Assembly (NCBI GenBank): GCA_905183005.1
Contig: CAJJDO010000062.1
Coordinates: forward strand, 128,778 to 192,777
Length of the DNA: 64,000 nucleotides
Source: Paramecium pentaurelia
Taxonomy: Eukaryota; Ciliophora; Oligohymenophorea; Peniculida; Parameciidae
Direction of reading: 5' to 3'
The translations under genes and the position numbers were made by a program. How positions within the stretch are numbered: position 1 is the stretch's first letter; each line of letters begins with the position of its first letter. Shown here in pieces: positions 13,008 to 25,438 of this stretch. The notes under the pieces are model-generated. The model was not told where the DNA came from. It searched no databases and saw only the letters and a list, made by a program, of their open reading frames with translations.

Positions 13008-14482
13008 ATGGGTAGTGGGTAGAATCGATAATTAAATGTGCCTGTAGTTTATCTTGAAAATCATAAAAATGTTGGCAGTTATAGGTTCGTATAGAATTAG
13101 AGACAAAATATTCCAAAAGCATATTTAAAAATAGAACCAAATTATTAAAAGATTGAACGATTAGAAACCATTAATAGTGCTGTTGTTCATGGTGTTGTAG
13201 GACTCAAAAATCTAGGGAATACATGTTACTTTAACACAGCTATTCATTGTATAAGTCATACTTAACCACTTGTGGATTATTTCTTGTCAAAAGCCTATAA
13301 AATTAACTCTTCTTGTCCAACATCTGGAAATATAACAAAAGCATTTGTATCTCTAATGGAACAAATATGGGATGATGAAAATTGTTTTGCAGAATCTAAG
13401 GATTTTCGTTTACTTGTATAAGGTTAAAAACTTAAACCTTATAATAAATGTATAAATCCAATAAAGCTTTTAAATCTCTTGCAAAAGTATAGCAAACGAT
13501 TTGCATTAGGAGGTAATCAAATTTTCATTATTTGTCAGATTAGGAAGATTGTTAAGAATTATTATCTTATCTTCTTGATTTACTACATCAAGAATTAAAT
13601 AGATCATAGCCAAACTCTAAAAGTGTAACAAAAGATTACACAGGTGAATATATTGATCCAAAATGGGCAGCAGATAGTTGGGGTGAACATTTAAAGATTA
13701 ATAGAAGCATTATTGTAGATTTATTCTAAGGATAATTAAAATCTACATGTAAATGTTAAGAATGTGGATTCTAAAGTCATAAATTTGAACCTTTCCTCTT
13801 CCTTAATCTTCCAATTCCTAAATAAAAAGTTTCAATCTATAAATGTTTAGATTTATTTCAAGAACCAGAACTTTTATCAGGTTCATGTTAATGGAAATGT
13901 CCCAATTGCAAAATTAATAGAGATTTCAAAAAATAAATTTAACTATGGAAATTACCTAATCAACTTATTATTCATTTAAAAAGATTTGAATATCAACATA
14001 GAAAACAAGTCAAACTTAATACAGTAGTCGAATTTCCATTAGAATTAGATATGGCATAATATTGTGTTGATTAAGCCATTTCATGTTATTAATTATATGC
14101 AGTAGCATAACATGATGGTTCATCTTATGGTGGTCATTATGTGGCTTTATGTAAAGCCTAAAATAATACTTGGTATATGTACAACGATGAATAAGTGTTT
14201 AGAATTTAAGATGTTAAAAAAATGGTGTAAAATGAATATGCATATATGCTCTTTTATTAAAGATATGATAACATTTACAGATAAACATTAAATAAACCAG
14301 AAGCATGGCCTCATTTTAGATTACCAAAAATATCATAAACAACTCATTTGATGGTTTAAACAGATAGGAAATCTTAAGATTCAAGTCCAATATAATTAGA
14401 ATCAACACCTTTAGATAATTAAACTGGAGTTATAAGTTAATAAAGATCATAATAAGATATTAAATTTAACTCTATTTAATGA
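13008..14482 (+). CDS. Ubiquitin carboxyl-terminal hydrolase (USP family)
   Basis: 482 aa after removal of one 26-nt intron near 13512 (GTAATC..GTCAG). The Cys box reads GLKNLGNTCYFNTAIHC (catalytic Cys about residue 70), followed by the usual GDQEDCQELLSYLLDLLH block, a zinc-binding CxxC pair of pairs (CKCQECG and CPNC) and the His box DGSSYGGHYVALCK near residue 365. All catalytic elements are intact. The protein is close to the minimal USP catalytic core with short extensions, and starts Met-Gly (MGSGQN). USPs remove ubiquitin from proteins or trim chains in cytosol and nucleus; the substrate cannot be told. It converges with the coiled-coil gene, the two stops being 40 nt apart. Confidence 0.95.
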
Positions 14483-14522
14483 TTGTTAACTTTTATTTTA
14501 AGTAATTTTTATTTGAATAAAA

Positions 14523-16698
14523 TCATTTAATCTATTTGATTGAAATGTTTGATTTAAGTCTAAATTCTTAGGAAGACCTACAGGTTGATTGTTTTACAAA
14601 TTTATTTATCAAATATAGATTAGATGCATCTTTTGTTGGTGTAATACCTTTGACTACACTATTGTTAAAACTATTAACTGTAGGTTCTTTTCTCATTTTT
14701 GTAAATTAATTTAATGATTTTGATATTGCTAATATACCTCCATTTGAACTTTTTCTACTTGCATCTACTCTTTATGGTGATTTACTAAATTAAAATTAAA
14801 CTCCTTCTAATTATTTTTTCTATTCCTATAATTAAGTTAATAGATTATTTAATTATAATATTTCTTATTCTAATAATGCTTTATTAGGTTTATTTTTTGA
14901 TAATAGTTATTCTTAAGTATTTTCTATTGCTTATTTAACAGTACTTAATTATTTTTAGATATCCGTTTCTTATATATTAAATTACTCAATCTTTTTCTTA
15001 AATTCTTATTCTAATGCTTAAATTTCCTATTCTACTTTATTTTATTTATCAAAAAATGGTTTCTCATTTCCACTTACTCTTTCTAAATCTTTTTTGGCTT
15101 TCTAAATTTATTATACAATATTTTTCAATTATGGAAGTATTTCTTAATCAACCATTTATATATTAATTTTTATAGCTTAATCTTAAAGGTAATACTTTGA
15201 AATTAATTTCATTGTATTATTAAATTATTCCTAAAATATTATATATTTTTATTACTTCTTCTTAATCCTACATCAACTCTTACATTTCTTTATAAGTTTA
15301 ATCAAGAATTGATTTATATTCAACATTCCCATATTATTATTTAATATGATTTAAATTTTCTTCATTTTATTCTTAATATTAAAGAAAAGCATCTTCTGTT
15401 TATTATCGAATTCTTTCTTGAAATTATTCATAAAACCTAAATTTGAATAATATTAAATACATTTCTCTTTTATAATCTAATGAAGATTTATCATCTTAAA
15501 ATTCTCTAATTTATTATTTCTTAACTTCAACTTAATAATCAATTGAACATACATCATTAGATAATTAAAATTCATCTCCATGTTATTTTAAAGAACACTT
15601 CATATCCTATAATATATTTATAAACTACTTACTGATAGTTGATTTTGAATTAATTTTTATTAAAGTGATGCTAAAATGAATGTTTCTAATTAAATAACAA
15701 ATTCCTTCATACTTCCCCAATTATTACTTTAATTACCTTATTTAAATAAATTATTTCTAAATTATTAAGTAAATGTTTATAATTTAGCTTAAAATTCAAT
15801 AGATTCTATTTAAAATGAGGAACCTCCAAAAGAATTAATAAATTCATTAAGGATTGAATCAGGATGTTATAAATTTAAACTTTTTTATATAGGTACAATT
15901 TTATTTCTTAAAGCTTTCACTTTTTAATTTTATTAATGACACTAAACTTCAAGTAATGTTGTTTAATGAAATGATGCTAATTATCTTTTTTTATTTTCTT
16001 GTTATTATTATAACATTTAAATAGTGTTAGTTAAATTTAATATATTTTAATCGATATCTTATGCTTTTTAATTGCAATTATAAATTTATTCAACTAATTC
16101 TGTGAGTTAAGGATTTTCATTTTTAACTTATTCAACAAACTCTTCAAGTTCTTCTTTTTAACCAACAAGTTCAGCTCTTTATAATAATTTACCATTTAAA
16201 TCTTCTTATAATAGTGCTTTGGTTTCTAAATACTAATTATAAACTTCTTAAAAATTATTGCGCTCTTTAACAAAATATTGATGTTCCTAATTAATCTATT
16301 CATATTGTGTTTTGAGTTTATTAAATTCATTTTCATAGTAATCATATACAATTGTTTATTGTCTATCTAAATCGTTTTACATTTGCTAAGAACTAATTTA
16401 TTGAGAGATCATACTTTTATTCCTCAATCCTTAATTCCTATAGTTTTTTTTGATAAATTGATTAATCTAAAGATGTTGATGATTCATTTAAAAGTGTAGT
16501 AATCTTTTATTTAATGTTATATTGATATTGCATGATTTTTATATCAATCTATTCCATTTAATCTTATAGATAGTCAGATCCACTATTCAACACTTCATTG
16601 ATTATTTTATGTGAGATATTGCTTTAACGAGTGATAGAGAGGTATTTTGGAGAGTTCTCCTTATTTGAACGTTTTTGAGAGGGACTGTCTGTTATCAT
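14523..16698 (-). CDS. Coiled-coil protein, unknown function
   Basis: About 717 aa: ATG 16698, one 22-nt intron near the start (GTATGATC..ATTAG), stop TGA 14523-14525. The N-terminus has SPSQKRS and other short Ser/Pro motifs that suit phosphorylation. Most of the chain is Glu/Lys/Gln/Leu-rich heptad-like sequence (for example KKQLEGVQFQ and LLQEDLNGKLLQRAEL), so a long coiled coil is expected. No membrane segment. Many glutamines are TAA or TAG. Proteins like this are common in ciliate basal bodies and cortex, but nothing here proves the location. Divergent from the CCCH zinc-finger gene over 81 bp. Confidence 0.85.
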
Positions 16699-16779
16699 AT
16701 ATTTTTAACGATAATTAATAAATTTTTTGCTCTTTTTTTTCTTTAGAAATTTATAAATTATAATTTGTTTTTAAAAGCA
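16699..16779. promoter_or_regulatory. Short divergent promoter region
   Basis: 81 bp separate the start codons of the coiled-coil gene (minus) and the CCCH gene (plus), so both promoters and 5' UTRs lie in it. T-rich on the plus strand. Confidence 0.4.
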
Positions 16780-17491
16780 ATGTCCCACATTCAAATAATT
16801 GATCATTAATCAAATAGTACCGATCACTCTTTTGAAAATCTGTCTGATTAAAATTCTGAAGAATCCTTTGAAATTGTCTAAAGAAAATAGAGAATCAAAA
16901 AATGCTATTAAGATGAGGAACCACTTAAAAAGAAGAAGGATTTATGTAGAAATTACTAAATTTATGGTTGTTGTAAATATGGAGATCAAGTAATATTGTT
17001 TAAATCTTAATTAGTGTTTTTTTATTCATACACCCGCAAAAACTGAAAATAGTCTCTATTCATCAACATCCATTAAGACTAAGCCATGTAAACGTTATTT
17101 TAGTGGTTAATGTTCTTTTGGGACTAAATGTTAGTTTTTACATAATGAATGTATTGATCTTGTAGAATAAAGGGAATTTGTAGAAAAGTAATTTAAAGAT
17201 TTAAAATTAATGGTTCCTTTGCATCCAAGTATGTTTATATAGATAATTTTTAGAAAAACTAGATTAATCTATTAGATTTGATTTATAAAGATTTCATCAT
17301 CTTTACAAAATTTTTGGAAGGAAACTAAACTTTAAAAGAGATGATTTAGTTATAAATAGTTGTAAAAGGTATTGATTTAATTAATAAATAGTCGATTAAA
17401 GATATTTATATCAATTTGTAGAAAATAAGATAGATTTGAATAATTGTTAATGTCTAATTAAACAAGTAGAAAGGAGAGTGAGCAATCTTGA
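16780..17491 (+). CDS. Tandem CCCH zinc-finger protein
   Basis: 212 aa with three introns (25, 25 and 23 nt); the spliced length is an exact multiple of three. The third intron (GTATTGA..AATAG) removes an otherwise in-frame TGA at 17373. Two CCCH fingers lie at about residues 60-125: first C-x8-C-x5-C-x3-H (around CCKYGDQCFFIH, split by intron 1), second C-x7-C-x5-C-x3-H (CKRYFSGQCSFGTKCQFLH). Paired fingers of this spacing are typical of the TTP/TIS11 type, which bind AU-rich RNA and promote decay or control translation. The spacing between the fingers is longer than in TTP, so RNA preference may differ. The N-terminus is acidic and Ser-rich, the C-terminus basic. Confidence 0.9.
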
Positions 17492-18023
17492 TTACTTATA
17501 GTTATTTTAATATTAATTCTAATTAATTTTAATAGATTTTGTTAATAAATAAATACTTAATCCTTAATCTTTAATGAGTTCTTAAAATAGTTTGTTTTAA
17601 ATTCCTTATTTTTGAGAATATTGATTTAATAATCATATTTTGATATTGATCCCTATTTAACAATGATTTTTCTAAATTCCTTTTATTTAATCATTTTTAT
17701 TTTTTAATTTTATATTTTTATTTTCTATAATTTTATTTCGAATAAATTTTAGTCTCACATTTTTAGCTTATTTCTCAATTACTTCACCTATCTTCTTTTT
17801 TATAATATATTTCTAAAAATATCTTCTCTTTAATTTGATAATATTATTTGACTATAAGGTATCTAGAAATGTATTGTTTTAATATTAATTAATTTAGAAT
17901 ATCAAAAAATATTATGATTGGACTTGATTATTTAATTAAATGTAACTGAAGAGAATTTAATTAATTGATCTAAATTTAATATTTGGAAATTTTATAATGA
18001 TGATTGATTTTATTATTTAAAAA
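17492..18023. other. Intergenic, no confident gene
   Basis: About 530 bp between the CCCH gene and the Ca2+ ATPase stop. The minus strand of 17600-17880 is A-rich and contains a Lys/Asn/Ile-rich frame of some 60 codons (EVIEKQAKNVRLKFIRNK..), but it has no plausible start and no joinable exon. I leave it as non-coding or a small relic. Confidence 0.35.
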
Positions 18024-21000
18024 TCAAAGTTATATCTCTTGATGTCTTTGTGAACGTCTAACTGAGGAACCACGACGTAATTCTAATATTCCAGATGGCT
18101 TTCGCTATTCTTATTCTGTGGATGGTTATTCAATAGATTCTGGACATATCTGATATGATAAATATTATTCATACAGCTTATTCTGGAATTAATTTTAATA
18201 GAGCACTAACAATCCATCCAATTGATCCAATAAGTATACATATTAACCATTATTGAATGGTTAATCCATAGTAAGTATAACATGAGAATGCTATTCCAGC
18301 AAAAGTAATCAAAATAATTTAGAGACCAAATATAAAGAATACAATAATAATGAATAGAGAACTACAATAAATAATACAAAATACTTATTGCCAATATTTT
18401 AGAATATATTGAATTCATCATTTAATTTTCTACTATTTAGAAAATTAAACAATTGCATCATAACAAACATATTGAAGATGAAAGTGAAATGTCTACTAGG
18501 AACCATAAATTCTCTATAAACAGGTTCATAATCATCTTTACCATCAACAGTTAACATTCTTCCACTTCTAATCATTAATTGTTCAGGATAGTAATCTAAA
18601 TTGTATTTTGGATGATTAATATTTGTAGGAAATTCAGAAAAAGATTTATCATCTAACCAATTATTAATTCTATCATCAAATCCATCATAATATTCAGGAA
18701 CAAAATCAGGAGCTAAAAATACTGCAATCAACATAATTGCTATTTGAAATGCTGCTTAGCCAAAGATATGTTTTAGCATTTTTCTTGTTATTATAGATTA
18801 TGCTCTTGAATAAGGTCTATCATTTAATAAGACAGGACTAGGAGGTTCAGTAGCTAATGCTAATGAAGCAAAAGAATCCATAATTAAATTCACCCATAAC
18901 ATTTATATAGGTTTAAGAACTTCTTATTTAAGTACAGCTGAAACAATTAATGTCAATCCAACAGCTACTACATTTACTGTCAATTAAAATTAAAGGAATT
19001 TACGAATAGATTAGAATATATTTCTACCCCACATTACAGCCTTAACAATATCACTAAAATTATCTTCCATAAGAATAATGGCAGCTGCATCTTTAGCAAC
19101 TTGAGTTCCTGAGATTCCCATTGCAAATCCTACATCTGCCTTTTTTAAAGCAGGAGCATCATTTGTACCATCACCAGTAACAGCAACAATGTGTTCACAA
19201 TCTTTTAATCCAACAATCATAGCATATTTATCAGTAGGTCTAGAACGTGCCAAAACAGCTATTTATGGATATAATTTTTTAAATGAACCCATATCACCTA
19301 AAGTATCTACTCTTAATTAAGTTCCATTCTTTTCAGCTTCACTTTATGATCTAGAACATTTACAAGATTCAGTTTAACAATTCTTGCAAATTATTCCTCC
19401 TATTTTATTCATAAATTCAGCACCTTCCATTACTAAAGCTCTACTATCTCCAGGTTCAATAATACCACATGATAATGCTATAGCTCTTGCAGTTTCAGAA
19501 TTATCTCCAGTTACCATTCTAACTTTAATACCTGCCTTCTTGCATAAAGTTACTGCTTCTTTTACTCCTTCTCTTAAATTATCCATAATTCCTAAAAGAC
19601 ACAAAAATGTTAAATTGCTTTTTTCTATCGAATAAACTTTTCCATCATTACTTACTAAATCTTCATTTCCATTTAAATCTCTATAAGCAACACATATAGT
19701 TCTAAGTGATTATTTAGCCATTTCACTTATTATATTTTCTATTTATTTAATATCTTATTCTGATAAAGCAATAATTTCATCATTAAAAGTATGTTAATGA
19801 GTTAGACATTTTATTATTATTTCACTAGCTCCTTTAATGTATAATCGATTTATAGGTAAACCATTCTTTTAAGTAGATACAATTACACTCATTCTTTTTC
19901 TACCTGAATTAAACGGTATTTTTTAAAGATATTTTACTGAACTTTTTACATTTTTATAATCTACTTATCCTCTTCTCATATATTCTAATAAAGCTACTTC
20001 AGTCTTAGAACCTTATTCTGGATCCAACTCAGCTGAAGAATTACAACAAATTGATTCAATCATCAATTATTTTATTTTACCAAATACTCCTAAATCTTAT
20101 TCTTTAGCCAGATAATTTACATCTATATAATTTTAATTCCACATTTTAGTCAATGTCATTTTATTCATAGTCAAAGTTCCTGTTTTATCTGAACAAATTG
20201 AATCAGCTCCTCCCATAGTTTCACAAGCATACATTTTTCTCACTAAATTCTTATCATTCATCATTTTTTAAACTGAATATGCTAAAGATATAGTAACTGA
20301 CAAAGGTAATCCTTCAGGTATAGCAACTGCTAAAACAGTTATTCCTAATATAATAAAATTAAGTATTTCCATCCAATGTTTACTATGATCCCATTCTCCT
20401 TCAATACCTCTTTCAATAGCCAATCTAATCATCAATATAATCACAATCAATATAGCAGCATATAATCCTAATTTTCCAATATCTTCAGCTATGATTGTTA
20501 ATTTTTACTATAAAGGTGTCTCTTCATCCTCATCCTATTCTAATGAGGCTTTAATCTATCCTAAGCATGATAAATCTCCCACAACACAAACAACAAAAAG
20601 TCCTTCCCCTTCCAAAACTCTAGTACCTGATAATAAAGCTGGAGATGGAATTAAAAATCTATCTTTTTCTCCAAATTCAGCTCCTTCATTAATCAATTCT
20701 TCTTTTTTCAACAAACATTATTATATAGTTCCTTTTTTAATTGAATTAGTTTCTCCTGTCATTGATGATTCATCCATCTTGATTTCAGAAGCCTCTATTA
20801 ATATTCCATCAGCTGGTATCTCCATACCTTCTACTAATTTAACAATATCTCCAACCAAGCAATTCTCTTCATGCATTCTATGTTCTTTACCATCACGTAT
20901 TATAGTCACAATTTTAGACTTTTCACTTACAGCATTTAACTTACGGAATTGTTTTTCTTTTGAATAATCATTTAAGGCAGCAACATTAGTACAAACCAGT

Positions 21001-21468
21001 ACAGCTACAAAAATAGCAAAACCTTCAATCCAAGCTAATGATCTATGATCGTCATCTGAAGTTGCAACTTAAATGACAATGCTAGCAAATGCAGCAACTG
21101 TCAATACTCTCATAGTGAAGTCTCCCATAGCATCCATCAATAATTCACAATATGTTTAAGGTGGTCTAACAACTCTTTTATTATGACCATATAATTCTGT
21201 CCTTTTGTTGATGTCATGACTTTCAATACCTCCATTAATCGAAGTACACAATCCATCCAATAAACCATCTAAATTACTATATGAAACTTATACCTAAACA
21301 TCCTAACTACTCAAGGAAGTCTATTTCCTCACACATCCTTCTTCTCTAATTCAAAGTGAAGATATTTTGTAATTGCTGAGCTGTAAACTTGAATCTTCCC
21401 ATATTGAGTCTTACATCATCTTCTCTAACAGTGATGTTCACATCAGTTTTTAAAGGTGAATGATTCAT
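18024..21468 (-). CDS. Plasma-membrane-type Ca2+-transporting P-type ATPase (P2B)
   Basis: 1,139 aa with one 25-nt intron (GTATAAG..TTTAG) near residue 60. All P-type signatures are present: TGE in the actuator domain (MDESSMTGETN), PEGLPLSV in M4 with the Ca2+-binding Glu, the phosphorylation site CSDKTGTLTM (about 418), MVTGDN, and TGDGTNDAPALKKADVG (about 760). M5-M6 carry the NVVAVG and MLWVNLIMDS stretches typical of PMCA. The enzyme exports Ca2+ at the cost of ATP, at the plasma membrane or alveolar sacs. The C-terminus is short and basic with RRGSSVRRS, a likely kinase site; the long calmodulin-binding tail of animal PMCAs is not obvious. Start ATG 21468 lies 91 bp from the divergent 170-aa gene. 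Confidence 0.96.
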
Positions 21469-21559
21469 TAATTTTATGATTAGAAAGAATCTTTAAAATT
21501 AGAAGCGAGAAAGAACCATAAAAATGTTAAATTTTCTACCTATCTTTCTTTCATATAAG

Positions 21560-22072
21560 ATGTCTCCATTATTCTTTTATTACATATATGAACCATATGT
21601 AGACTTTTAAAAGTTTACATAAGCATAAACAGTTTAAGTGTAACAATATACTCTTAAAAATGTCATTTCAAAAGGCAGAAGATTTGTAATTTAAGCTGCT
21701 CACAAATCCAAAGCTTTATAAATGATTGCCAAACAATTAAAACTCACAGTAGTTTAATAATTTGATTTTTTCAATGTACTTGAAGAAAAGGGTGCCATTA
21801 TGAAAGAAATATTTATATGTAATACAGTGATCATATTATCTCTTTAAATAGAGATCAAGTCTTTATGTTTTAAGAATGATGAAGGAGAATTATATATAAT
21901 TGAAATTAAATATTAAAAGAGATTGATGAACTTAAAAATAATGGATATTCAATGTTATACTAAATTTAGAAATGAGAATGAAATTATCTATTTAATATAA
22001 GACTCCTTAAATAATAAACAGAAAAAGGATGTTATTTTTTCTAGTGCTTTTATGATAGGTTAAGAAAAGTGA
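21560..22072 (+). CDS. 170-aa protein of unknown family
   Basis: A single exon of 513 nt starting ATGTCTCCA and ending TGA. N-terminus aromatic (PLFFYYIYEPYVDFQK), then Gln-rich, then a mixed alpha/beta-looking region (KALQMIAKQLKLTVVQQ, FFNVLEEKGAIMKEIF), a hydrophobic segment (ICNTVIILSLQI) and a charged C-terminus. No motif I recognise. An ATG at 21660 in another frame leads only to a quick stop, so the upstream start is preferred. It shares a 91-bp divergent promoter with the Ca2+ ATPase. Confidence 0.7.
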
Positions 22073-22162
22073 TAAATTCTAAATCTAAAATGGAAAAACT
22101 TTGTTATTCCTAATAAACAGCTTGTTCTGAAATGATTATATATACTTCATGATTAATTATAA

Positions 22163-24092
22163 ATGAGAAGTGTCAAGAGTGCAAATTCTAGAAGACCTTT
22201 GTCTACCATTCCTAAAGCATAATCATAAATTATGGAAATAGGCTTGTCTCCACAGATTAGAAGGTTCGTTCCTAGTATGCATAACCTTCTTGAAACTTTG
22301 TATGCCAAGAAATGTGAAGAATTAAAGATTCAGTTATAACTAGATCAAATGGCAAGATTTCAAGAAAAGGTTTTTAGTTAATACTCAGGACATACTATAG
22401 ATTTATCAGAATTATCTTTACCAGCCAATTGCATACCTTTAATCAATAAAGTTGTAAAAAATATTCCATTTGTAATACTTTCCCAAAATCCACTTTATGA
22501 TGGGATTAGAAATCTCTAACTTCCTATGGTTAGTTTGACTTTATGTAATTGTGGAATAGGTCCTAGAGGTTTTGCAGTTCTTTTTCAAACTCTTTCAATA
22601 AATCAAACACTCTATAATCTTAATATTGGTAATCCCTTTTCTAATGAGAGGAATAGACTTGGATTAGCTTTAAATTAATTAGCAGAAGCATTGAAAAAAA
22701 ATAGAATTTTAGCAATTTTAGATATCAGCGGTTGTGGTATTTATGATTTAAGAAAATTAAACAGTGCTTTTGCAGAGAATCGTAATTTATTACATATAAA
22801 TGTTTCTGATAATGAACTTAAGGATGCTCTTATCTTACCATCTTATTTAGAAAGATTGGAAGCTTAAAATAATATGTTTGGACAATAAGTAGTATAAATA
22901 TGTGAATAACTACGATAAGGTTCTGATTCAGTTCATGCAAGAGAAATAAATCTTAAAAGAAATAAATTAACAATACATTAGTTATTTGCTATTTTAGAAT
23001 AAATTGAAAGAAATACACATCTAAATAAATTGATACTAGATGAAAATACATTTATAGGAGAGAACAATATTTGTATATGTAATTATCTTGTATATAATAA
23101 TCATCTTGAATATCTTTCTTTGAGAAATTGTTCATTAACCTAGAATTTCATTGAATAATTGGCATCTGGATTATGTAGAAATGGAAGTTTAAGAACTTTG
23201 GATATTAGTAAGAATATTATTGGAGATCAAGGAGCTTTAGCATTAGTATAAGGATTTTAGGGTTCATGTAATCTAAAATGTATTATTATGAAAAGATGTG
23301 GTTTAACTGATTTAAGTGGATTGGAATTATTTAAAATATTTCTAAAATCTAATATTTAAGAATATGATTTCTCAAATAATCTTATGGGAGATTAGACTGC
23401 TATGTATGCAATTTAATTGATTAAAAAGAATAAAGATATTATAAAGATGAGTTTTAAAAAGAATCTTAATTCATATGAAACAAACTAATAAATTGAGAAA
23501 TTATTAAATGATAACATTTAAGATAGAAAAAGAAATGTTATTCCTCATCTTCGTCATAAAGTATAAGGAATGACTGATTATAGAGAATAATAGGAATATG
23601 TTGATAAAAGAAGAGAATAACTTTTTGTGAAAAAGACATAAGCTGAAAAAGATTTTAAATTTGCTTAATCTCAAGTAGTTTTATGTTAATAAGGAGCCAA
23701 AGAACGTACTTAAGCAGTTGAAGAAAGATTAATTAAATTAAGAGAAGAGGCACAATAATTGACTACATAATAATTGAATTTAGATAAATTTCTTTGGAAT
23801 TAGATTGCAGTAATTGAAGATGAATAGAAACAAATTGCTGACAATATTAAGAATGAAAATACTATGATTGTAAACTTAAATAAACAAATTTAAGAAACTT
23901 AAGTATAAATTTATATCATTTAAGAGTAAATAAAAATCGATAGTTTAATATTATAAACAATAGATGGAAAATCTAAGATTATAAGATGGAATTTCAAAAA
24001 GAAAAATAGATTAACTATAATAAGAATATAATAGTATTTTGGCATAATTAGAATTTGTTAAAAAATAACAGAAAATAAATATTAAAAAATGA
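22163..24092 (+). CDS. Leucine-rich-repeat protein with C-terminal coiled coil
   Basis: 635 aa with one 22-nt intron near the 3' end (GTATAA..TTTAAG, an AAG acceptor); splicing it is needed to reach the final stop and keeps the length a multiple of three. After ~90 N-terminal residues, LRRs of the ribonuclease-inhibitor type run to about residue 440 (LYNLNIGN, LAILDISGCGI, LEYLSLRNCSL, LRTLDISKNIIGDQGA). Residues 450-635 are a Gln/Glu/Lys coiled coil (EERLIKLREEAQQLTTQQLN). Such LRR/coiled-coil proteins are often axonemal or cytoskeletal scaffolds in ciliates; here that is only suggested. Confidence 0.9.
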
Positions 24093-24234
24093 TAATATTA
24101 TTTTATTATCTATATTTACATTAAAAAGTTCATACTTAATTTTCCTATATCTAAAATATTATTATTATCACCATATTATTCTGTATCCATAATTAAGTGT
24201 ATATTTATTGTAATTAATCACTATATAAATGAAT

Positions 24235-24264
24235 AACTGCAAATAAAAATCTTAATTTAAAATA
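24235..24264 (+). promoter_or_regulatory. Conserved upstream block of Cys-rich copy 1
   Basis: The ~30 bp before the ATG (ending AAAAATCTTAATTTAAAATA) are nearly identical to those before copy 2 (25408-25438). The rest of the spacer is diverged, so this is a candidate promoter/UTR element kept by selection, or simply the limit of the duplicated block. Confidence 0.5.
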
Positions 24265-24620
24265 ATGAATAGAAAAATCACACTTTTGATCTTATTAGCA
24301 TGTGTTGTTTGTGTAGCAACATTCATGTTTTCATTCGCCCCATCAGGTACTATATTCAAGTAAACTAAGACGCTGAATTGAAATTGAAAAAGAGCCACTC
24401 ATTTTCTGCTTCAAAAAATCATGAATGGGGATTTGATGGATATACTTCTTATGATAAAGAATGCCAAAAAAAATGCAAAGATGCTAAAGGTATGAGTTGT
24501 GGAAAAGCCCAATAAAATTGCTGTAAAAATGATTAATGCGTCGAGGAAGACAATTGGTATGGAACTTCATTGGTCTGCAAAGCAAGAGTACCAGTTGAAG
24601 GATGTACTAAACCAAAGTGA
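24265..24620 (+). CDS. Small secreted cysteine-rich protein (tandem copy 1)
   Basis: 110 aa after removal of a 23-nt intron with an AAG acceptor. Residues 1-28 form a clear signal peptide (ILLACVVCVATFMFSFA). The mature part has eight cysteines: ECQKKCKD, then single Cys, an adjacent CC pair and three more. Copy 2 at 25439 has the same signal peptide, the same intron position, the same order C-x3-C..C..CC..C and a near-identical upstream sequence, so the two are tandem duplicates. Secreted or granule-stored, probably disulphide-knotted; role unknown (structural granule matrix, defence or signalling are all possible). Confidence 0.85.
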
Positions 24621-25407
24621 AAATGAGCACATACATTTTTAAATATTCAAAAATCATAAAATCCTATATTGTCTTCCTCTTATCCATTTGAAATCTAAAA
24701 TGACATAACAATTGTTTTCTTCATATTTATTTAGTACATCATGCAAAATTGATTAAATGTATTGAGTGACATTCATCAAACAACACAATAAAAACTTTAT
24801 ATTGATAAGTAATCTAACTGAAAGTCTCTTACAATATTTGTTTATATTTAGATATTTATTAGACAAATAATAGTCATAAAACAAGATATGCCTCATTTAA
24901 TTATATTTTTTAAATGTTTAGAAGAACAGGTCTTAAAAAAGAAGTAATTACTTATTATTTATCAAAATTTTATATAATAAAATGGAAAATAAAAATTAGT
25001 ATTATATTCATTATATATTAAATGCTTGAAATGAGAATTGATATTAATATCACTCTTTCATTGATATTTTATCATTTGTTTCAAGTAGTTCAAATATATA
25101 AATAACCAACAATATTTATTTTGAAATTTAATTCTATAATTTATTAAAGATAATTTATTTCTTATAATGAAATAGATATAAATTAGGTTATTATATAAAT
25201 ACTATAAAAATATTTTCAGAGTTTTTATAAAAATAGATTTCACTTTAAATATATTTTTTAATTTTTTTTTATAGATACATATAGAAGATAACAACAAACA
25301 AATTTGTATGATAAACTAGAGTAATATTTTGATTTTATACAATTTAAATAATTCATTTTAATTTTCGTATATATAAATTATATTTATAGCTCAAATAAAT
25401 ATATTGA
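24621..25407. other. Intergenic, no gene seen
   Basis: About 790 bp between the two Cys-rich genes. Both strands are broken by TGA and lack coding-like composition. Confidence 0.55.
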
Positions 25408-25438
25408 AAGCTGAAATAAAAATCTTAATTTAAAATAA
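25408..25438 (+). promoter_or_regulatory. Conserved upstream block of Cys-rich copy 2
   Basis: Same AAAAATCTTAATTTAAAATA core as upstream of copy 1, ending one base before the start codon. Confidence 0.5.

Noticed and set aside
12922..13140. Minus-strand frame over the start of the USP gene
   Set aside because: It is antisense to the USP N-terminus, which reads convincingly from ATG 13008.
19384..20967. Two plus-strand open frames (19384-19635 and 20491-20967)
   Set aside because: They are the antisense of the Ca2+ ATPase, whose minus-strand frame carries all P-type motifs; their Ser/Pro/Ile-rich content is the usual mirror of that coding sequence.
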